Part shown: positions 58,749-64,000 of the stretch, piece by piece
Position numbering within the stretch: the first letter of the stretch is position 1
How the letters are laid out: every line of letters starts with the position of its first letter
Assembly (NCBI RefSeq): GCF_003481705.1
Contig: NZ_QULN01000005.1
Span: forward strand, 6,205 to 70,204
Length of the DNA stretch: 64,000 bases
Direction of reading: 5' to 3'
Source of the DNA: Butyricicoccus sp. OM04-18BH
Lineage (GTDB): Bacteria > Bacillota > Clostridia > Oscillospirales > Butyricicoccaceae
The notes under the pieces: model-generated
Database searches by the model: none
Seen by the model: the letters and a program-made list of their open reading frames with translations, nothing else
Told to the model about the DNA's origin: nothing
Made by a program: the position numbers and the translations under genes

Positions 58749-59783
58749 TTGCGCATTCTCTGTGTGCTGCTGCTCGTGCTGCCGCTGCTGTTCCCGGGGC
58801 CGTGCGCCGAGGGAGTGCGGCGCGGCCTTGCCCTCGCGGCAGGCTCGGCGCTCCCGGCGCTGTTCCCGTTCTTCGTGGCCGGAGAGCTGCTGACCGTCTC
58901 TCATGCCGACCGGGCACTCTCGCGCCTTCTCGCGCCCCTGCTGCGCCGCATTTACGCTCTGCCGCAGGCCGGAGCCGCGCCCGTCGTGCTCGGTCTGACG
59001 GGCGGCTATCCGGTCGGCGCGGCGGTATGCGCCTCGCTGCTGCGCGAGGGACGGCTGTCCGCCTCGGACGCCCGGCGCGAGGCGCTGTTCTGCTCGTGCG
59101 CAAGTCCCGGCTTCTGCATCGCGCTTGCCGGCGTCACGCTGTTCGGTTCGGCGAAAACCGGCGCGCTGCTCTACGGCATACAGGCCGTCTCCGCCCTGTT
59201 GACCGGTATTTTTGTTTCCCGTGGAACGGAGAACGGACAAACGATACCGGTATCTTCCGAACCTTCCGACAGCAGACCGTTCTCCGTCGCATTCTGCTCG
59301 GCCGTGCGTCATGCGGCGGCGGTCTCGCTCGATGTCACGGCCTTTCTCGTGACCTTCTCGGTCGTGCTCACGCTCATGGAGCCGGCCTTTTCCCGCGCTC
59401 CGGCGCTGCGGCTGCTGTCCGGCCTGCTCGAGCTGACGAGCGGTCTGGCTACGCTTTCCGGGGCATTTCTCCCCAAAAATACGCTTTTCGTGCTTGTTTC
59501 GTTCCTGCTCGCCTTCGGCGGCGCGTCCGTCCTGATGCAGATGCAGGCTGTCGCGTCCGCGAACGGTCTCGCCCTGCCCGGCCTTGTCCGCGCCAAGCTC
59601 CTGCACGGCGCTCTCGCCGCCGCCCTCAGCGCCGCGCTCTGCCGTGCATTCCCGTCCTGTGTTCCGGCTTTCGTCTCTGCGAGACCGGTCTCCTCGCCCT
59701 CCGCCGTCTCCGCAGGCGTGCTCGCGGCTGTTACCGTTTTGTACATATTTTACTCTGGTAAAAAGCGAGACGATACGCTATAA
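58749..59783 (+). CDS. ylbJ: Sporulation integral membrane protein YlbJ
   Basis: A 344-residue polytopic protein with about eight hydrophobic segments and the nucleoside-recognition (Gate) fold: GSALPALFPFFVAGELL, VVLGLTGGYPVGAAVCASLLREGRLS, FCSCASPGFCIALAGVTLFGS. Starts with TTG at 58749, six bases after AGGAGGTGG. Divergent from yqfC. YlbJ is produced in the mother cell and needed for normal cortex formation in Bacillus. Confidence 0.88.
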   Translation: MRILCVLLLVLPLLFPGPCAEGVRRGLALAAGSALPALFPFFVAGELLTVSHADRALSRLLAPLLRRIYALPQAGAAPVVLGLTGGYPVGAAVCASLLREGRLSASDARREALFCSCASPGFCIALAGVTLFGSAKTGALLYGIQAVSALLTGIFVSRGTENGQTIPVSSEPSDSRPFSVAFCSAVRHAAAVSLDVTAFLVTFSVVLTLMEPAFSRAPALRLLSGLLELTSGLATLSGAFLPKNTLFVLVSFLLAFGGASVLMQMQAVASANGLALPGLVRAKLLHGALAAALSAALCRAFPSCVPAFVSARPVSSPSAVSAGVLAAVTVLYIFYSGKKRDDTL

Positions 59784-59817
59784 TTAGATTATTAGTATTT
59801 AAGGAGTTGACTCTCGC

Positions 59818-60060
59818 ATGAAGCTGAGCAAGCTGCTGCGTAAAGATATCGAGCCGCGCTGCACCTACTGTGCCCACGGCAGCCCCCTCGCGGACGGAAA
59901 GCGAATCGCGTGCCGCAAGCGCGGCGTGATGGACGCCGCCGACCACTGCCGTTCGTTCCGCTATGACCCGCTGCGCCGCGTTCCGGCAAAGCCGGCCGTT
60001 CTGCGCGAAAAATTCACCAACGCTGACTTTTCTCTGGGGGACACGGACGATGAAAAATGA
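59818..60060 (+). CDS. Conserved small Cys-rich protein
   Basis: An 80-residue protein with Cys at CTYC (15, 18), ACRK and HCRSF, a likely single zinc site, followed by FRYDPLRRVPAKPAVLREKF and an acidic end. Very similar short proteins accompany D,D-carboxypeptidase genes in Clostridia, but no function is known. Its last codons overlap the start of dacF by 11 bp. A TATAAT at about 59780 may be its promoter. Confidence 0.8.
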   Translation: MKLSKLLRKDIEPRCTYCAHGSPLADGKRIACRKRGVMDAADHCRSFRYDPLRRVPAKPAVLREKFTNADFSLGDTDDEK

Positions 60061-61522
60061 AATACTCCGCCGGCTGAGCGCGCTCGCGCTCGGTCTGGCG
60101 CTGCTGCTGAACGCCGCGCCCCTGCCGCAGGCCTTTGCGGTCGAGGATGACACCGACGCCTCGTCCTCTGACAGCGCGGACAGCACCGATACGACCGACA
60201 AAACTGTGGTTACGACGGCGGACAGCGACCCGACGGTCACGGCAGCGGCCGCGAACGCGCCTGCTCTCGACGCGACGGCCGCCCTGCTCGTCAGCCCGGA
60301 AAGCGACATGGTGCTCTATGAGAAGAACGCGGACGAAAAGCGCTACCCCGCCTCGACCACCAAGATCATGACCGCCCTGCTGACGCTCGAGAACGTCTCC
60401 GACCTGAGCGCGGTCGTGACCGCCGAGGCCAGCGACTTCGAAAACGTGACCGCGGACAGCTCGAACGCCGGCATCAAGCTCGGCGAGCAGGTCACGGTCA
60501 AGGACCTGCTGTACGCGCTCATGCTGCCCTCCGCGAATGAGGCGGCCTACATGCTCGCGCGCCACGTCAGCGGCAGCTGGGAGCAGTTTGTCGACATGAT
60601 GAACGAACGCGCCGCCGAGCTCGGCTGCACCGGCACGCACTTCTGCAACCCCTGCGGCCTGCACGAGGACGACCACTACACCACCGCGCACGACCTGTAC
60701 CGCATCGCCAAGCAGGCCATGAAGGACGCGACCTTCCGCGACATCGTGAGCACCGTGCAGCACCGCATGGCAAAGACCAATCTGCACGAGGAGCGCATCA
60801 TCCTCACCACCAACCAGCTGATCTTCAGCTCGTTCCAGCCGTGGAGCTACGCAAACTGCCTCGGCATCAAGACCGGCCATACCTCGCAGGCAGGCAACTG
60901 CTTCGTCGGCTACGCCGAATACGGCGACGCAAAGCTGTTCTCGGTCGTGCTCGGCTGCTCGAGCAGCTCGAAGGAATACCCGACCATCGCCGCCAGCTTC
61001 ACCGATACCAAGAGCCTGTGCCAGTGGGGTTTTAAGAACTTCACCTCCAAGACTCTCGCCCGGCAGGGCGAGGAGGTCACCTACACCAAAGTCAAGCTCT
61101 CGACCGATACCAACCAGGTCATCCTCATCGCCAAGAACGATCTCGTTTCCCTGCTCCCCAAGGAGCTTGACGTAAAGGATCTCGAGCTTCAGTCTGATAT
61201 CCCCGAGGAGGTCGCCGCTCCCATCAAGGCCGGCGATACCATCGGCAGCGTGACCTATACCTATGACGGCCGCGACTACGGCACGGTCGAGCTTGTCGCC
61301 CTCAACGACATCTCGCGCAGCACGGTCCTGTTCTACGCGGACAAGCTCAGCTCGTTCTTCCAGAGCATCGTGTTCAAGGTACTGCTGCTCGCCGCCGCAG
61401 CCTTCTTCCTGCTGCATATCTTTACGGGTCTTGTCTTTGGCGGTGTCCGCCGCCGCAGACGGCGCCGTTCCTCCCGCTCGCGCTATAATGACAGCACCTA
61501 TCAGCGCCGCCACAGAAAATAA
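60050..61522 (+). CDS. dacF: D-alanyl-D-alanine carboxypeptidase (PBP5/DacF type)
   Basis: A 490-residue secreted, membrane-anchored S11 peptidase that trims pentapeptides. It has a signal peptide (1-30, ending QAFA), an acidic Ser/Thr/Asp linker, and the catalytic domain with SxxK at 102-105 (STTK), SxN at 161-163 (SAN) and KTG at 274-276. A beta-rich C-domain follows, then a membrane helix and a very basic tail (RRRRRRRSSRSR) that stays inside. Gene symbol by family; dacB-like roles are possible. Confidence 0.92.
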   Translation: MKNEILRRLSALALGLALLLNAAPLPQAFAVEDDTDASSSDSADSTDTTDKTVVTTADSDPTVTAAAANAPALDATAALLVSPESDMVLYEKNADEKRYPASTTKIMTALLTLENVSDLSAVVTAEASDFENVTADSSNAGIKLGEQVTVKDLLYALMLPSANEAAYMLARHVSGSWEQFVDMMNERAAELGCTGTHFCNPCGLHEDDHYTTAHDLYRIAKQAMKDATFRDIVSTVQHRMAKTNLHEERIILTTNQLIFSSFQPWSYANCLGIKTGHTSQAGNCFVGYAEYGDAKLFSVVLGCSSSSKEYPTIAASFTDTKSLCQWGFKNFTSKTLARQGEEVTYTKVKLSTDTNQVILIAKNDLVSLLPKELDVKDLELQSDIPEEVAAPIKAGDTIGSVTYTYDGRDYGTVELVALNDISRSTVLFYADKLSSFFQSIVFKVLLLAAAAFFLLHIFTGLVFGGVRRRRRRRSSRSRYNDSTYQRRHRK

Positions 61523-61532
61523 ACAAAAACAA

Positions 61533-61566
61533 AAGGACAGAGCCCTTTTCCGGGTTCTGTCCTTTG
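61533..61566 (+). terminator. Terminator of dacF
   Basis: AAAGGACAGAGCCC / GGGTTCTGTCCTTT hairpin. Confidence 0.85.
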
Positions 61567-61571
61567 CTTTC

Positions 61572-61600
61572 TTGCGTTATTTGTCGAAGTCTGTTATACT
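61572..61600 (+). promoter_or_regulatory. Promoter of toxin-like mRNA
   Basis: TTGCGT (61572-61577), 17-bp spacer, TATACT (61595-61600). Confidence 0.65.
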
Positions 61601-61665
61601 GACAGCAGGCACTGTCACAGATGGCAGGCGGTTGACCCCTTTCCTCGTGAAGGGGGGTGTTGCGT

Positions 61666-61740
61666 ATGGGTAAGAAACTCTTTCGTTTCTTCGTATGCTC
61701 AGCATTTGTGTTATACGTATTCGTCGTATACACTAAGTGA
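61666..61740 (+). CDS. 24-residue hydrophobic peptide, type I toxin-like
   Basis: Reads MGKKLFRFFVCSAFVLYVFV then VYTK: two Lys, then one membrane-spanning stretch, the build of small type I toxins that insert in the membrane. AGGGGGG lies 8 bases upstream of the ATG; GTG 61657 is an alternative in frame. The coding sequence ends inside a perfect 14-bp hairpin shared with an antisense transcript. No specific family name is claimed; Fst/holin-like toxins of Firmicutes are the closest analogy. Confidence 0.55.
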   Translation: MGKKLFRFFVCSAFVLYVFVVYTK

Positions 61741-61776
61741 CCGCCTCACCCTGAGAAAGTAAGCGGTCACTTAGTG
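61731..61776. terminator. Shared bidirectional terminator of toxin-like locus
   Basis: Perfect 14-bp stem CACTAAGTGACCGC (61731-61744) with GCGGTCACTTAGTG (61763-61776), covering the stop codon of the peptide gene. Confidence 0.7.
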
Positions 61777-61828
61777 ACTAAAATCTTCTAAGGGGTTAAC
61801 CGTCTGCCGACAGTGCCTCTTTGTATTT
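61731..61828 (-). ncRNA. Putative antisense (antitoxin) RNA
   Basis: A perfect consensus promoter on the minus strand, TTGACA (61854-61859), 17-bp spacer, TATACT (61831-61836), drives a short RNA of about 100 bases through GGCACTGTCGGCAGACGG.. into the shared hairpin. It overlaps the 3' end of the toxin-like mRNA. Both RNAs begin with related sequences (GCACTGTC..GACGGTTAACCCCTT) because the locus ends are inverted repeats. Confidence 0.6.
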
Positions 61829-61857
61829 TCAGTATACCTGTTATTTCTGCTGTTGTC

Positions 61858-61882
61858 AAGCCGTCCTTCGGGGCGGCTTTTC
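61858..61882 (+). terminator. Hairpin after ftsH
   Basis: AAGCCG-TCCTTCGGGG-CGGCTTTT has its T-run on the plus strand. On the minus strand it ends directly in the -35 of the antisense promoter. Confidence 0.6.
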
Positions 61883-61885
61883 TGT

Positions 61886-63709
61886 TTACAGCATGCTCAT
61901 GAACTCGTCGCCGGTGATGGTCTCCTTCTCGAGCAGATGATGCGCAAGGCGGTGCAGCACATCCATATTGTCCTGCAAAATCTTGATGGCCTTTTCGTGT
62001 GCAGCCTTGACGGTCGCGATGACCTCTTCGTCGATCTGCGCGGCGGTCTCAGCCGAGCAGGCAAGGGTGGTATCGCCGGAAAGGTACTGGTTCGTAACGG
62101 TCTCGAGCGCGACCATGTCGAATTTGCGGCTCATGCCGTAGCGGGTGATCATCGCGCGTGCGAGCTTGGTCGCCTGCTCGATGTCGTTGGACGCGCCGGT
62201 CGTGATCGAGCCGAAGATCAGCTCCTCAGCCGCACGGCCGCCGGTGAGTGTGGCGAGCTTGTTCAGCAGCTCGTCCCGCGTCATAAGATTATGCTCGCCC
62301 TCGTCCACCTGCATGGTGTAGCCGAGCGCGCCCGAGGTGCGCGGAACGATGGTGATCTTGGTGACGGGCGCAGAGTTGGTCTGCTTGGCCGCGACGAGCG
62401 CGTGGCCGATCTCGTGATAGGAGACGATCTCCTTCTCCTTTGCGCTGAGCACGGCGTTCTTGCGCTGCGCACCGGCGATTACCGTCTCGACGCTCTCCTC
62501 GAGGTCAGCCTGCTCAACAGCGCTGCGTCCGAGACGGACGGCACGGAGCGCGGCCTCGTTGATGATGTTCGCAAGGTCAGCGCCGGACGCGCCCGAGGTC
62601 GCGCGCGCGATGGCGTTGAAGTCGATGTGCCCGGTCATATGCACATCCTTGGCGTGCACCTTGAGGATGGCGATACGGCCCTGCAGATCGGGCAGCTGAA
62701 CGGGGATGCGGCGGTCGAAGCGGCCGGGACGCAGCAGCGCCGGGTCGAGCGACTCCGGGCGGTTGGTCGCAGCGAGGATGACGACGCCCTTGGTGCCGTC
62801 GAAGCCGTCCATCTCGGTCAGGAGCTGGTTGAGCGTCTGCTCGCGCTCATCGTTGCCGCCCATGCCCGCGCCGTCGCGCTTTTTGCCGATGGTGTCGATC
62901 TCGTCGATGAACACGATGCAGGGCGCCTTCTCGCCCGCCTGCTTGAACAGGTCGCGCACCTTGGCCGCGCCCATGCCGACGAACATTTCAACAAACTCCG
63001 AGCCGGAGATGGAGAAGAACGGAACGTGCGCCTCGCCCGCGACGGCCTTGGCGAGCAGGGTCTTGCCGGTACCCGGAGGGCCGACGAGCAGCGCGCCCTT
63101 GGGCAGCTTCGCGCCGATGGCGGCGTATCGGTTCGGGTTGTGCAGGAAGTCAACGATCTCGGTCAGAGCCTCCTTGGCCTCGTCCTGACCGGCGACGTCA
63201 GCGAAGGTCTTGCCGGTCTCGCTCTCGGCGTAGATCTTCGCGCCCGACTTGCCGAAGCTCATCATGTTGCCGCCCATGTTTTTCATCATTTTCTTCTGGA
63301 GCCACTGGCCGACGGCGATAATGAGCACAATCGGCACGATATAGCTGACGAGCATGCTGACGAGCGGCGAAGCCTGCGTAGGGATCTCGGCGGCGAACTT
63401 GACGTTGCCCTTCAGCAGGCGGTCAACAAGCGCGTCATCCGGGAAGATGCCGGTCTTGTAGAGGGCGGTTTTGCCCTTGTCGTCCTTCGCTTCAAAAACG
63501 ATCTCGTGGTCCTGACTGTCGTAGGAAACGGTTTCGACCTTTCCGTCGTCCACCATGCTGACAAGCTCGTCGTAGCCGATCTCGGTCACCTGCCTGCTGA
63601 GCAGAGACGGGAAGAACAGCCAGTTGAGCAGCATCAGAACGATGAGCGTCACAGCGTAGTAGAAGATCAGCGGTCTTTTAGGGGACTTCTGCCCCTTGTT
63701 TGTTGGCAT
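61886..63709 (-). CDS. ftsH: ATP-dependent zinc metalloprotease FtsH
   Basis: A 607-residue membrane AAA+ protease degrading membrane and regulatory proteins. It has two N-terminal membrane helices (about residues 16-34 and 108-128) around an exterior domain, Walker [19 protein letters not shown], Walker [13 protein letters not shown], second region of homology [22 protein letters not shown] and zinc site HEIGHA. Preceded by AGGTGA before the ATG. Ends at the toxin-like locus. Confidence 0.98.
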   Translation of the reverse strand: MPTNKGQKSPKRPLIFYYAVTLIVLMLLNWLFFPSLLSRQVTEIGYDELVSMVDDGKVETVSYDSQDHEIVFEAKDDKGKTALYKTGIFPDDALVDRLLKGNVKFAAEIPTQASPLVSMLVSYIVPIVLIIAVGQWLQKKMMKNMGGNMMSFGKSGAKIYAESETGKTFADVAGQDEAKEALTEIVDFLHNPNRYAAIGAKLPKGALLVGPPGTGKTLLAKAVAGEAHVPFFSISGSEFVEMFVGMGAAKVRDLFKQAGEKAPCIVFIDEIDTIGKKRDGAGMGGNDEREQTLNQLLTEMDGFDGTKGVVILAATNRPESLDPALLRPGRFDRRIPVQLPDLQGRIAILKVHAKDVHMTGHIDFNAIARATSGASGADLANIINEAALRAVRLGRSAVEQADLEESVETVIAGAQRKNAVLSAKEKEIVSYHEIGHALVAAKQTNSAPVTKITIVPRTSGALGYTMQVDEGEHNLMTRDELLNKLATLTGGRAAEELIFGSITTGASNDIEQATKLARAMITRYGMSRKFDMVALETVTNQYLSGDTTLACSAETAAQIDEEVIATVKAAHEKAIKILQDNMDVLHRLAHHLLEKETITGDEFMSML

Positions 63710-63859
63710 ATGGATTCACCTGTCCTTTGTCGGGAGAGCGCGGCGCACCGCGCGCAGTGCTTTGGGATTACTATATAATATACGCCGTTTTTTCATCCTG
63801 CGTCAATGGTTCAAATGTGAACATTTTGCAAATTGTCCCCCACCGGGCATCGGCCCTTT

Positions 63860-64000
63860 CTTTTATACCGTCGGCAGACGGTAAACCTTCCGCCGATACA
63901 GCGGTGCGCCGCTGGAGGCGGCTTTACGCCCTCGGAGGGCGTGGACAATGGCCGCCTTCGGCGGCGGGGAGCGCCGGTGTTCACCGGCGGGGAACGCCGT
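63860..64000 (+). repeat. Family 1 dispersed repeat, copy G (cut by window edge)
   Basis: Starts ACCGTC-GGCA-GACGGT, then the cgccgatacagcggtg hairpin, ACGCCCTCGGAGGGCGT, GCCGCCTTCGGCGGC, CCGGTGTTCACCGG. These are the same modules in the same order as other left arms. The remainder lies outside. Confidence 0.85.

Noticed and set aside
1..64000. CRISPR arrays, rRNA operons, prophage or insertion-sequence transposase genes
   Set aside because: None seen. The tandem units in repeat copy C have no spacers, and no integrase, transposase or phage structural protein is encoded.

Overview
The window looks like chromosomal DNA of a GC-rich, spore-forming, Gram-positive anaerobe of class Clostridia. 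Three things point there: sporulation genes (yqfC, yqfD, ylbJ), a Clostridia-type order of housekeeping genes (yqfC-yqfD-phoH-ybeY-dgkA-era-recO; mraZ-rsmH-ftsL-PBP-murE), and consensus sigma-A promoters with 17-bp spacers. An Oscillospiraceae/Butyricicoccaceae gut bacterium is my best guess, but nothing here fixes the genus.

Left part (1-24 kb): a 3'-truncated RNase J gene, a niacin module (niaX transporter with its repressor niaR), a 3D-domain wall protein, a cytidylate-kinase-like protein, a TetR-MATE pair with an attenuator-like leader, RNase P RNA, a solitary murD, and the infC-rpmI-rplT operon behind its leader. Then come an NlpC/P60-like hydrolase, two tRNA-Gly genes, malQ with a HAD-LUD fusion gene, trmB, a pyridoxal kinase, a processive GT2, a GHL10-type hydrolase, and an acyl-ACP thioesterase followed by a degenerate MNT/HEPN pair.

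Accessory island (24.28-28.48 kb): five genes (macrodomain, SANT-like helix protein, vWA, ADP-ribosylglycohydrolase, GIY-YIG nuclease) lie between 15-bp direct repeats. The outer flanks still hold the two complementary arms of one bidirectional terminator, so the 4.2-kb insertion split it. This is the best candidate for an uncharacterised system, built around reading and removing ADP-ribose.

Cell-wall and division block (28.5-43.6 kb, minus strand): mraZ, rsmH, ftsL, class B PBP with PASTA domains, murE, murF, mraY, ftsW, murG, ftsQ, ftsZ, then corA behind a riboswitch-like leader. murD is absent here and sits at 8.8 kb. Right part (43.8-64 kb): coaD/rsmD, uvrC, an HPr paralogue lacking His15, mutS2, recO, era, dgkA, ybeY, phoH, sporulation genes, dacF, a type I toxin-antitoxin-like locus, and ftsH.

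Two families of hairpin-rich repeats run through the intergenic DNA. Family 1 (six full copies plus one cut by the window edge, about 550-670 bp) has inverted arms made of compensating hairpin modules around a conserved core. All copies point the same way, and each full copy has its right end just beyond a minus-strand gene. Family 2 (about 210-260 bp) is a string of hairpins directly downstream of murD, murE, ftsL and a candidate RNA gene. Neither encodes a conserved protein.
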